From contig JAZUMF010000073.1 of the NCBI GenBank assembly GCA_045603485.1, positions 1 to 29,872 of the forward strand: DNA of 29,872 nucleotides. The letters run 5' to 3'. This document shows positions 6,784 to 14,711 of the stretch, in pieces. Position numbers and translations under genes: made by a program. Position 1 is the first letter of the stretch; each line of letters opens with the position of its first letter. Below the pieces are notes generated by a model, which was not told the DNA's origin, made no database searches, and was given only the letters and a program-made list of their open reading frames with translations. This DNA comes from RGIG5952 sp045603485 (GTDB lineage: Bacteria > Verrucomicrobiota > Kiritimatiellia > RFP12 > JAAYLN01).

Positions 6784-6805
6784 GAGAAATTCCGTGGAGA
6801 TGAAC

Positions 6806-7687
6806 ATGAGTGCAAAAGTTTCGATTCTGACTTTTATTATAGTCCAAATCCTGATCATAATTAGCGTGTCTAATACCTGTTCTGGTGTGCAAGAAATGCC
6901 AAGAGATTCCATGGCTGTGTTGATGAGTACCAATGCGAGTATTCGTGCTAAGGAGGGAGCGATAAGAGCAATAGATATTTATTCTAATCAGAAAGAGCGG
7001 GCACTTTTGGTTCACACGGCTCTTTATGATTCTAATTATATTGTGCGCCAAAAGGCATTGTTGCGGTTAAAAGAAGTAACATTGTGCCAAAAAGAACAAC
7101 AAGATATTTTGTTTGACACGGCGAGAAAGGCGATTTTTGATAATAATGGGATTGTTCGTACGACAGCATGTGGCATTCTTCGTTATAAAGCAACTGATAC
7201 AAATGCATTTACGATTGTGGAAGCGCTGTGCCGTGAATTTAAAATTGATCGTGACGCACGTGGAGCGAAGACTGATATTAGGTTGAGTAAAAGAAAGACG
7301 TGGTGGAGGGATTCGGTTGTGCGGTCGTGTATTGAAAGTCTTGTTTTCATTGGGAATTTAAACCCGAGCGCAGTAGAATTGAGCTACCGGAAATGCCCTA
7401 AAGGGGATGTTGAATATGCCCTTTTATCCGTTCTTGCACAACTTGGAAGAACGGCGGATATCGAAAAGATGTGTCGTGGTATTAGCGAGACATCCAGCGA
7501 GTTCGTCAAATTGTGTTTGATTCGTTCCTTGGGTGAAACTGGTGATGAGAGGGCTATTCCTGTGTTAAAAGATTGCGTTTTTGATAGTTTTCAGATACAG
7601 ACAAAAGACTTGAAGATTGTCTATCCGATTCGCGAAGCCGCACACAAATCTTTGGATGCAATAAAATGCAAGCTAAATGGACAATGA
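6806..7687 (+). CDS. secreted or membrane-anchored HEAT-repeat protein
   Basis: A 293-residue protein. I chose ATG 6806 because GTGGAG lies 6 nt upstream and a hydrophobic signal segment (ILTFIIVQILIIISVS) begins at once. ATG 6800 is the alternative. The body is a run of helix pairs typical of HEAT repeats: SIRAKEGAIRAIDIY, YIVRQKALLRLKEV, GIVRTTACGILRYKA and FVKLCLIRSLGETGDERAIPVLKD. It follows the metalloprotease-like gene by 22 nt, and both are AT-rich relative to the leader, so they may have arrived together. HEAT repeats bind proteins, so a partner, inhibitor or immunity role is possible but not shown. Confidence 0.75.
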   Translation: MSAKVSILTFIIVQILIIISVSNTCSGVQEMPRDSMAVLMSTNASIRAKEGAIRAIDIYSNQKERALLVHTALYDSNYIVRQKALLRLKEVTLCQKEQQDILFDTARKAIFDNNGIVRTTACGILRYKATDTNAFTIVEALCREFKIDRDARGAKTDIRLSKRKTWWRDSVVRSCIESLVFIGNLNPSAVELSYRKCPKGDVEYALLSVLAQLGRTADIEKMCRGISETSSEFVKLCLIRSLGETGDERAIPVLKDCVFDSFQIQTKDLKIVYPIREAAHKSLDAIKCKLNGQ

Positions 7688-7880
7688 AAGCGGACTCCAC
7701 TGCATGGCAAAAAGATTCTTCTGTATAATAGATGCTGCCGCTTCTTGTGGTATTGCTTTGCCGAGAAACGAACGTGAGTTTTATCCGACTAGTCGGAGAG
7801 GTGTATGTCCCGGACAACTTGGACAAGATATCAGACAGATTTTGAGAGACCGGGAAGGCCTTTGACAGAGGAGAGAAATC
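7688..7880 (+). other. 193-nt gap with a fragment of the long repeat
   Basis: Positions 7705-7728 (TGGCAAAAAGATTCTTCTGT then ATAA) match 4644-4667 of the long repeat at 22 of 24 bases, including a TATAAT at 7724-7729. Beyond that the similarity is lost. Short overlapping frames here (for example 7704-7865) have no family resemblance. This looks like the eroded remains of a third copy of the repeat. AGAGGAGAG near 7868 is the ribosome site of the next gene. Confidence 0.45.
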
Positions 7881-8474
7881 ATGATTGTGAAAATTATTAC
7901 AACACTGATAGTGAGTGGAACCGTTGCTGTTGCCCTATGTGACGATCGCATGGATTCTTTTCGGACTCTATACAATGAATGTTCGAAATTAGCAGAGTAC
8001 TGCGAGACTAATCATCTAGATATAGTTAATCGTGGTAACGCCAAGATAAATGCAACTTCATCGATAGTTTACAATGTTGCTAATATTAGTGCGATATCAG
8101 ATGTATATGATTCGAGTCAGGTTACGAATGTTGAATTCGAGATTTGTCTACATGGTGACGAGAAGAGACTGTTGGGGTTTGTTGCTCGTTATGATAATGG
8201 GAATCGGGTGTGCGCGGAATATTCCAGACGGCGGATTTCTAAAATCCACAGGCAGATCGGGCAAAAGAAATTTCAGGTCTTTGAAATCCGAGGCGACAAA
8301 TTGAATTCGGAAGGTATATATTGCTACGATATTGAGGAAATTGGCAATGGAGAAGATTTTGTTTTTACAAACAGAAGTTATTATGAGAACGGCAACCTTG
8401 TTCGTGAAGAGCCTCCGTCGAGACTGGGCAAGATGATGTCGGAACGGAATAAGGAAGGCGAGACAAGGCGATGA
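7881..8474 (+). CDS. secreted protein of unknown function
   Basis: A 197-residue protein with a signal peptide (IITTLIVSGTVAVALC, cut near residue 20) and a good AGAGGAG ribosome site. The mature part has alternating polar strands and ends in a charged tail. I recognise no domain. The segment ENGNLVREEPPSRLG has the feel of an antitoxin-like MORN or YD repeat, but only one unit is present. Its stop overlaps the next start as ATGA (8471-8474), so it is translationally coupled to the TPR protein, and the two probably act together outside the cytoplasm. Confidence 0.65.
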   Translation: MIVKIITTLIVSGTVAVALCDDRMDSFRTLYNECSKLAEYCETNHLDIVNRGNAKINATSSIVYNVANISAISDVYDSSQVTNVEFEICLHGDEKRLLGFVARYDNGNRVCAEYSRRRISKIHRQIGQKKFQVFEIRGDKLNSEGIYCYDIEEIGNGEDFVFTNRSYYENGNLVREEPPSRLGKMMSERNKEGETRR

Positions 8475-10471
8475 CAGGTCCTTCTTTCCTGATTCAAACA
8501 TATTTGGCGGCGTCGATTATCGTGTCCTCTGCCTGCGTCGCTGCCGAGATTCCTGACATAAAGGCCGTTGACAAGCTTTTCAAAGAGAGACGTTATGCAG
8601 AGGCGCTGAAGGGATACGTGGCTTGCGAACAAGCCCGCGTGGGCGGAATTGGATATGTGCTGCTGCAAGAGGCTGTCTGCGCTGAAAAAACCAAAGACGC
8701 CCGCATGCGCAAATATGCGCTGAAGAAGTTGTGCGATCTCGACCTTTCTCCAAAGAATATACGCTATGTCGAGGCGGCATATCAGAAAAGATACGAGGAA
8801 CTGCTTTCTGCGCGGCATCAGTCTGGCGACATTGAGCGGTATCTTAAGGAGCTGATCGAAAAGTTTTGCGGCGGCGGATTGGCCGCCCGGATGTCTGCGG
8901 TTGAAGTGCGGAGACGGATTGTCGCAGGGGAATGGGCGGTTGCAGTTCGGTTCTTTCGCAACTGCCGCGCGGCATACCCACAGTCGCTAACCAACGCGAT
9001 GCAGTTTGTGACCGCAAATCTGCAGAAGAAACGAGCGGTGACAAAAGACGGACTTCCTGTTTTTCTGTCTTTGGCACGGGAGGATCTTGGCCTCGCCATG
9101 TTACTTGCCGAGAAGGGGTCCTCGCTCCCCGGGTGTTGGATGCTTTTTGACGGCATCGGCGATGATCTGACGAAGCGAGGAAGAGCCGACAAGGCGCTTG
9201 ATTGCTACCGCCGAGCTAGTAATTGCGCTAATGCGCCAGCCAATGATCTTGACTATAAAGCCATTTCGCTTAAGCTGGGAATGCCGTCGAAACGCGACAA
9301 GGCGATACCCCATGCTATGGAGCTGTTGAAGGACAATCCAAAGTCAAAATGGCATTTCGCCTTGTTCCGTCTGGTGCTCAAGGCCTTGGCGGAGGAGGGG
9401 CGGTTTGACGAGGCCGAGGCCCTGGCCGGCAACCGCAAACTGGTTCCGCAAAGCTATATGACGGATTCTGTCGCGTCAGATATAAATGGATTCAGGGCAA
9501 GGCGGAAAAAGCTGGAGAAGAAGAAGCGAAGGAAGGCCTTGATTCGGCGACGCGACGAACCGTTTGTGAATGTCGCGAAGCTAAGGGACTCAGGAAAGTT
9601 CCATGAGGCGCTAAAGGCTTGTGATGCGATATGTGCTGAATCTTGCGACAAGGACTTCGAGTTGCGAGCTTTGCGTCTGTCGGCCGACATTTGCTACGGA
9701 GACCTGTGTGATTTCCACGAGGCGGCACGGCGATACGAAAGCCTGGTTCACGACGAAGGGCTGCCCCTTGGGCTTACATTGCCGGTTCGGCGACTGATTC
9801 TCAGTCTCGTTATCATTGGACGCGAGCATGAGGCACAAGGGTTGCTGAACAAGCTTCCTGCCCATGATGCCACGCGGGAGAATCCCGAGTACAATGACGT
9901 TGTCGCCGGACTGGCGGCGGGAATTGGCAGCGTGCGTCCAGAGGGACTTGGCGTGGCGGCGATGACTATGCGCGCGGCGAATATCCTCTTTGAGGCCGGG
10001 GAGACCCCGCTGGCGTTGAAGCTGTTTAAGTGCGTAAATGTCAAGAACGGTGCTGTACCCGATATGGAAAACGAGGCTATGATGCAAGAGGCGCGATGCC
10101 TCGGACGTCTGAAGAAGTCCGGCGAAGCTCTGATCGTCTACCGGCGGCTTATGCAGCGTGTCGGACGATCCAAACTGGCTTCCGACGCGCTTATGCGCAT
10201 GGCTGTTCTGTATGCAGGGGTGCTTGGAGACCGGAACAAGGCAATGTCATGTTATGAGCAGGTCGAATCTGAATACCCAAACACGCCAAACGCCGAACAG
10301 GCGATGTTCTACCGGCTGACGATGCTGATGATAGCGGGAGAATGGGATGATGCCGCCAGATTGCGCACGAAGTTTCTAAAGGTCTGCAAGAACGACCTGG
10401 TGCGCAATGCCGTCGATGTCGCATATGGAGATATGGTCAAGAGGCGCAGCCTCAAGACTAAAGGCAAATGA
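8471..10471 (+). CDS. periplasmic TPR-repeat protein
   Basis: A 666-residue protein with a signal peptide ending in SSACVAAE (about residue 25). TPR-like helix pairs start at residues 33-55 (KLFKERRYAEALKGYVACE) and recur at about 240, 300, 395 and 525-640, where LALKLFKCV, GEALIVYRRLMQ, NKAMSCYEQVESEYPNTPNA and AARLRTKFLKVC are visible. Residues 345-362 are a strongly basic Lys/Arg helix. TPR scaffolds of this kind bind partner proteins in the envelope. It starts inside the previous gene (ATGA) and its own stop overlaps the start of leader copy 3 the same way, so it is the last intact gene of the accessory operon. Confidence 0.8.
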   Translation: MTGPSFLIQTYLAASIIVSSACVAAEIPDIKAVDKLFKERRYAEALKGYVACEQARVGGIGYVLLQEAVCAEKTKDARMRKYALKKLCDLDLSPKNIRYVEAAYQKRYEELLSARHQSGDIERYLKELIEKFCGGGLAARMSAVEVRRRIVAGEWAVAVRFFRNCRAAYPQSLTNAMQFVTANLQKKRAVTKDGLPVFLSLAREDLGLAMLLAEKGSSLPGCWMLFDGIGDDLTKRGRADKALDCYRRASNCANAPANDLDYKAISLKLGMPSKRDKAIPHAMELLKDNPKSKWHFALFRLVLKALAEEGRFDEAEALAGNRKLVPQSYMTDSVASDINGFRARRKKLEKKKRRKALIRRRDEPFVNVAKLRDSGKFHEALKACDAICAESCDKDFELRALRLSADICYGDLCDFHEAARRYESLVHDEGLPLGLTLPVRRLILSLVIIGREHEAQGLLNKLPAHDATRENPEYNDVVAGLAAGIGSVRPEGLGVAAMTMRAANILFEAGETPLALKLFKCVNVKNGAVPDMENEAMMQEARCLGRLKKSGEALIVYRRLMQRVGRSKLASDALMRMAVLYAGVLGDRNKAMSCYEQVESEYPNTPNAEQAMFYRLTMLMIAGEWDDAARLRTKFLKVCKNDLVRNAVDVAYGDMVKRRSLKTKGK

Positions 10472-10680
10472 AGATGCGATTCCTAGAGTGCCTGTCTATG
10501 GCTCGTCGCATGGAGTTGCTATGTGCCGCAGTTGCGTTCTCTGCCTTGGCCGACGATTTATTGAATCCATACATCGTCGACCGCACGGTGGAGGTGTCGC
10601 CTGGTGCGCGGAAGAACAAGGCGTTTCCGATGGCTGAAGGTTCCGCTTTCTGCGATCTTCAACCTTTAAGTGACCTTTAA
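10468..10680 (+). pseudogene. leader module copy 3, truncated
   Basis: A 70-codon frame coupled by ATGA to the TPR gene. After a signal peptide ending ALADD it reads NPYIVDRTVEVSPGARKNKA and on to FCDL, matching residues 41-72 of the secreted protein at 4939. Forty bases around the start of the match are identical to the copy at 5057. Homology ends near 10,663, exactly where an 11-bp tandem duplication begins, and a stop follows at 10,678. The rest of the protein is absent. It is probably the stump of a gene cut by recombination at the right edge of the accessory region. Confidence 0.8.
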
Positions 10681-10683
10681 GTG
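10662..10683. repeat. 11-bp tandem duplication at the leader breakpoint
   Basis: ACCTTTAAGTG occurs twice in a row (10662-10672 and 10673-10683), directly at the point where leader copy 3 loses homology and directly before the promoter-bearing element at 10681. It may be the scar of an insertion or deletion. Confidence 0.7.
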
Positions 10684-10726
10684 CCAGACTATTACACTTG
10701 ACATAGTGGCCGAGTCTCGTTATACT
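10681..10726 (+). promoter_or_regulatory. near-consensus promoter within a repeated element
   Basis: TTGACA (10698-10703), a 17-nt spacer and TATACT (10721-10726). The 24 nt from 10681 to 10704 match 29426-29449, in front of the RAYT transposase relic, at 21 positions, including the -35 box. It points toward the BatD genes. No start codon with a ribosome site follows closely, so its own gene may be lost, or it makes an RNA or a long leader. Confidence 0.7.
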
Positions 10727-10884
10727 AATACCGATTTGTGGCGTAACGGCGGCTGAGGAGAGGCGTCCTCTATTTCCTCATACATTACACGGCTAAAATT
10801 TTGTGTCGCATCTCAGCGTTAAAAATCATTCTTTGCTTAACTAAATTTTTCAGCTTTATCCGAGAGGATTTTCGAGTAGATGAA
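10727..10884 (+). other. non-coding leader region before the BatD operon
   Basis: No coding frame. A small hairpin GAGGA (10755-10759) with TCCTC (10766-10770) lies about 30 nt after the -10 box, and the rest is AT-rich. Transcription from the upstream promoter would yield a structured leader of about 220 nt. I do not recognise a riboswitch. Confidence 0.35.
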
Positions 10885-10913
10885 TTGTTAAGTGTCTGTA
10901 ATCGTGTTATAAT
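10885..10913 (+). promoter_or_regulatory. promoter of the BatD-BatE gene
   Basis: TTGTTA (10885-10890), a 17-nt spacer and a consensus TATAAT (10908-10913). The gene start at 10953 is 39 nt downstream with GGGAG at 10937-10941. Confidence 0.65.
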
Positions 10914-10952
10914 GGCTAAATGGTTTTAATTCATTTGGGAGTAGATATTTTG

Positions 10953-13601
10953 ATGCGTCAATTGCTCTTTATTTTTGTTTCATTTTTTGTAACTTTTAAT
11001 TTGATTGCGGCTTCTTTGAGTTTGTCATTAGATCGAGATAGGATTTATCTTGGCGAGTCTATTGTTGCAACCGTCAAGGTTAATGGGGCTGACGAGGAGG
11101 GGTCTCGCCCTGTTTTTACAGGCTCTTTTGACGCTGAGGTCGAATACCTGGGTTCGCGTAATCAAAGCCGTACTATGATGACTATTGTAAATGGAAAGAT
11201 GTCGCGTAGTGAGTTTAAGGGGCGTACTTATATCTATCAGATAACTCCTTCTCGCGCGGGACAATTTGATATCGGTAGCGTTGTGATTAACCTGCCTGAC
11301 GGCCGTTTCGAGTGTCCCGGCACTTCGTTTGAGGTTGTCGGTGTTGAGTCTAGGCCTGATATAGAGGCTGTTATCGCCTGTACGAATCGAATGCTGTTAG
11401 TCGATAGTCCTTTCAAAATTTCACTCTCGATTTTGATGCGCGCTCTTCCAAAGCCAAATGAGGCAGTTGAGCCGATATGGCCTGACGCTCCGTTGCATAT
11501 TCAGTCGGACTTTTTGGCTTTTCCCGAGATTGACGGCTTGAAATCTCCTGACCCAAATGTTGTTTTGGGTAAGTTTATTACCAGGGGGCGCAGCGCGTGC
11601 TTTACGATAAATAATTATGTCGAGCGCGGCTTTGGCGGTTCTTTCTTTTCCTTTAATTCGGATCCCTTTAGGGAGGTGCCAATTAAGTTTCGCGCAGAGC
11701 CTGATACGATTGTCCGTAACGGTACTAATTGGTGGCGTTATACGATGGATTTCGATTATTTCCCAAAGGCAGAGGGAGATTACACTTTTGGGCCCGTTTC
11801 TATAAAGGGTTCCATTATTACAGGTGCAAATCCTGATGGGACAGCCCGTATGGCTGATGTTTTTGTCATCGGCCCAGCCATTACAATTCATGTGGTTCCA
11901 CCTCCGGAGGAGGGACGCCCCGAGTGGTTTTCGGGTGGTGTGGGTAGGTCTCTTGATTTAAAGGCTTCTCTTGATACTATGCGTTGCAAGGTCGGCGATC
12001 CTCTTGCGTTGACTTTGGAGATGACCGGCGATATTAGTGCTGACAATATTAAGCCGCCTATATTGAATCTTCAGTCTGATATGATTAAGGATTTCAGAAT
12101 TTATGATGATGTCATCGAGTCTGAATCCATTTCTAACGGCAAGCGTTTTCGGTATCGAATTCGCCCTCTCCGTGCCGGGACTTTGGAGCTTCCAGCCATT
12201 AAGACGGCTTACTATGATTCTGTGGCCGGAACTTATGTGACCGTTACGAGTGCTCCGTTGCCTGTTCAGGTTGAGGCAACTACTCAAATCGCGACTGGGA
12301 GTGGCGGCGATTCTGATGATGACAGCTCTTTTACGCCTAATGGCATACTTTTGCGGTCAAGCGAAGGGGAGCGTGCTTACTTTTATGGTATTTCGTCCGC
12401 AATAGGTATGTATACATCTGTGTCGCGTTTGGAGTGGTGGCTGTTGCCTGCCTTGTGTCTATTTGTCATCGCCGTGCGTTTAACGGCAATCGCTTTGCGC
12501 CGTTATAGGGAGTGTACGCGTTTTGGGCGGCTTGCTGCTAAGGAAATGCATCGTTTCCGTTATCTCGCCCACCGCATTAAGGGATGCGATGACGAGGCTG
12601 TCTTACAAGCGATTGGTGCTGTACGCGCCTTTGTTGCGGCATCTTTATCCTCTGAGTCTCGAGCATTGACTTCCAGAGAGATGCAGTCGTTGTTTGTTGA
12701 GCGTAAATTGGGGATGAAATTTATTGACGGGTTTATTAAGGACTTTGCAGAATTGGAGCTTATTCCTTATCGTAAGGAAGGTGAGGCTTGTTCTCCTGAG
12801 GAGCTGCTTGCGCTGCTATCGCGTATAGAGAGAGCTATGTGTGCCTTGCCTGACGAGCTGACGGTAGCGTCAAAATCAGTTGTCGGGGGTGATTGGCGTT
12901 CTTATGGTGCTGTGGTAATTGCATTCTTTATTTCGGTGTCTGCTGCCTTTGGCGGTATATTTGAGCGTCCGCCGTCTGATTTTGATTGGGAGCGGGCAAT
13001 GAGTGTCGTGGAATCGGCTCAAGAACCAGAGGATTTTGCCGTAGCGGCTGATTTTTACTATGCGATGGTGACTAACGGTTTTTATTCTGGACCGCTGTTT
13101 TATAATCTCGGCACGACATTGCTTCTTGCGGAGCGTCCGAGAGCTGCCGTGCAGGCCTTTGATATCGCAGCCCGTTGGCGCGGTATGTCTCCTGATGTTT
13201 TAGCGAATCGGCTTGCCGCTGAAGGGCTTATAACTTCATCGCGGCAGCTTCCCCCTGAGCGTTACTTTTTTATCTGGCACTATGGTTTGCCGATTCAGTT
13301 GCGTCTTTTTGCATTGCAGGCCGCTTGGAATTTAATGTGGCTCTTTTTACTTGGATTTTTGCTTTTGCTCTTTTTCAATCGGTCTAGCGAGAGCGGGGCT
13401 AATTCCTTTTCCCGCTTTGCGCGTCGACTTTCCAGGTCTTTTTTGACGCTTTCAATAATAGCTGGAGCTGTTTTTATCCTTTTTGCCGTAAGTGTTGCCA
13501 TATCATACAAGCAGTCTAAATCCCAGCACCGTATCCCTGCCTATGAGCTGCAGCTTGACGCGCGCTCTTCTAGCATTGACGGGGAGGGAGGTATACAGTA
13601 A
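10953..13601 (+). CDS. BatD-BatE fusion protein (aerotolerance-type envelope protein)
   Basis: An 882-residue protein. ATG 10953 is preferred over ATG 10920 because the signal peptide (MRQLLFIFVSFFVTFNLIAA) starts there with GGGAG 11 nt upstream. Residues 21-440 are BatD-like beta-sandwich domains, with the typical PPPEEGRPEWFSGGVG at 316-331 and KVGDPLALTLEMTGD at 346-360. A membrane helix is at about 495-515, a cytoplasmic helical part at 520-640 and a second helix at 650-668. A TPR-like pair (690-745) and two more helices (788-808 and 830-850) resemble BatE. Bat proteins work with MoxR ATPases and von Willebrand A proteins BatA/BatB in envelope stress tolerance. None of those partners is in this window, which is unusual. 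The stop overlaps the next start (TAATG). Confidence 0.85.
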   Translation: MRQLLFIFVSFFVTFNLIAASLSLSLDRDRIYLGESIVATVKVNGADEEGSRPVFTGSFDAEVEYLGSRNQSRTMMTIVNGKMSRSEFKGRTYIYQITPSRAGQFDIGSVVINLPDGRFECPGTSFEVVGVESRPDIEAVIACTNRMLLVDSPFKISLSILMRALPKPNEAVEPIWPDAPLHIQSDFLAFPEIDGLKSPDPNVVLGKFITRGRSACFTINNYVERGFGGSFFSFNSDPFREVPIKFRAEPDTIVRNGTNWWRYTMDFDYFPKAEGDYTFGPVSIKGSIITGANPDGTARMADVFVIGPAITIHVVPPPEEGRPEWFSGGVGRSLDLKASLDTMRCKVGDPLALTLEMTGDISADNIKPPILNLQSDMIKDFRIYDDVIESESISNGKRFRYRIRPLRAGTLELPAIKTAYYDSVAGTYVTVTSAPLPVQVEATTQIATGSGGDSDDDSSFTPNGILLRSSEGERAYFYGISSAIGMYTSVSRLEWWLLPALCLFVIAVRLTAIALRRYRECTRFGRLAAKEMHRFRYLAHRIKGCDDEAVLQAIGAVRAFVAASLSSESRALTSREMQSLFVERKLGMKFIDGFIKDFAELELIPYRKEGEACSPEELLALLSRIERAMCALPDELTVASKSVVGGDWRSYGAVVIAFFISVSAAFGGIFERPPSDFDWERAMSVVESAQEPEDFAVAADFYYAMVTNGFYSGPLFYNLGTTLLLAERPRAAVQAFDIAARWRGMSPDVLANRLAAEGLITSSRQLPPERYFFIWHYGLPIQLRLFALQAAWNLMWLFLLGFLLLLFFNRSSESGANSFSRFARRLSRSFLTLSIIAGAVFILFAVSVAISYKQSKSQHRIPAYELQLDARSSSIDGEGGIQ

Positions 13602-14662
13602 TGAGAAAATTTCTATTAGCGCTGGCATTTGCCTTTATTTCACCTTTGTTGTTTGCTTTGGAATTTTATAGCCTTGAGGGTTATGTTTTGCCAAAGCGTG
13701 TCTATGTAGGGCAGAACTTTGAGATATGTATTGATGTCGTTGCATCTCATAATGCGAGGATTGAGTTGTCTACTCCATCGGGGCTACCGTCTTCAATTTC
13801 AATCGGTAAACAGCGAGCCGCAAAGGTCTCGACGAAGACTCTTGACGGTGGGCAAAACGCCTTTGTTCACACAATCGCATTTCCAGCCCGCTCTTCTGAG
13901 GCCTTGTTGTGTGAGGTCGGGGAGCTTGATATTGCCGTTAGGATGGTGCAGCGAGTGAATTCCTTTTTTGGCACTACCGAGCGAATTGTCGAGCGGCGGC
14001 TTCCTGTCGTTTGGCGCACATTTGAGATTTTGCCTTTGCCAAGCGAGGGGCGTCCCGATGATTTCTCAGGGGCGGTCGGCAATTTCGCCATTTCAATGGA
14101 AGTGGAGCCAAGGGAGCTTTCCGTCGGCGATATAGCGCAAGTCTCAATTTCTTTGAGTGGCGAGGGTAGTTTGAATGGCGCCGCGATTATGATGCCAAAG
14201 CTTTCAGAGAGGCTTTTCAAAACATATCAACCAGAGAAGGGGGCTCTAAGGGCTAATGAGCTTGCTCGCCTTACGGCAAATGTGATTCCTTTGTCGACCC
14301 AGTCTGTCGAGATTGCTTCTGCCCGCTTTTCATATTTTGACCCTGTCGCGGAGGCCTATAAAAGTGCCGTTGCCCCCGCACTCTCATTGACTTTTTGTGA
14401 AAAAGCCCCATCAGGCGAGCCTGCCGTTCGTACGCTTGATATAGGCTCGTCATCGCAATCTGACAATGACGCGTCAGAGGAGTTCCTTCAGCTTTATTTG
14501 GCTCCTTCGAAGAATTCTCTGAAAACCCATCGTATCCCTGCCTCTGCCAAATCCCGTATCCTTGACAGTCATTATGACGGTCAATACTTTTGGGAACATT
14601 TGCTTATTCTTGATAGCAGAAAAACAGGATGGTTGCCGAAGGTAGATGAGGGTAAATACTAG
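13601..14662 (+). CDS. second BatD-like secreted protein with SH3-like tail
   Basis: A 353-residue protein with a signal peptide (LLALAFAFISPLLFA) and start overlapping the previous stop by one base. LPSEGRPDDFSGAVGNFAIS followed by ELSVGDIAQVSISLSGEG repeats the BatD signature of its neighbour, so the two genes are paralogues. There is no membrane helix after the BatD part. The last 45 residues (HRIPASAKSRIL, then LLILDSRKTGWLPK) look like the bacterial SH3 domain usually found at the end of BatE. The neighbour ends in a shortened version with the same HRIPA start. It may form an envelope complex with the fusion protein. Confidence 0.75.
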   Translation: MRKFLLALAFAFISPLLFALEFYSLEGYVLPKRVYVGQNFEICIDVVASHNARIELSTPSGLPSSISIGKQRAAKVSTKTLDGGQNAFVHTIAFPARSSEALLCEVGELDIAVRMVQRVNSFFGTTERIVERRLPVVWRTFEILPLPSEGRPDDFSGAVGNFAISMEVEPRELSVGDIAQVSISLSGEGSLNGAAIMMPKLSERLFKTYQPEKGALRANELARLTANVIPLSTQSVEIASARFSYFDPVAEAYKSAVAPALSLTFCEKAPSGEPAVRTLDIGSSSQSDNDASEEFLQLYLAPSKNSLKTHRIPASAKSRILDSHYDGQYFWEHLLILDSRKTGWLPKVDEGKY

Positions 14663-14711
14663 GCGTTCGCTTGGTGTGGTCATAGCTTTACAAATTACAA
14701 GGAGTTGATTT

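Noticed and set aside
6674..6805. N-terminal extension of the HEAT-like protein
   Set aside because: It overlaps the end of the secreted protein gene in another frame. The signal peptide and ribosome site support ATG 6806.
7704..7865. Small frames between the HEAT-like gene and the next gene
   Set aside because: No ribosome site, no recognisable domain, and part of the DNA is a repeat fragment.
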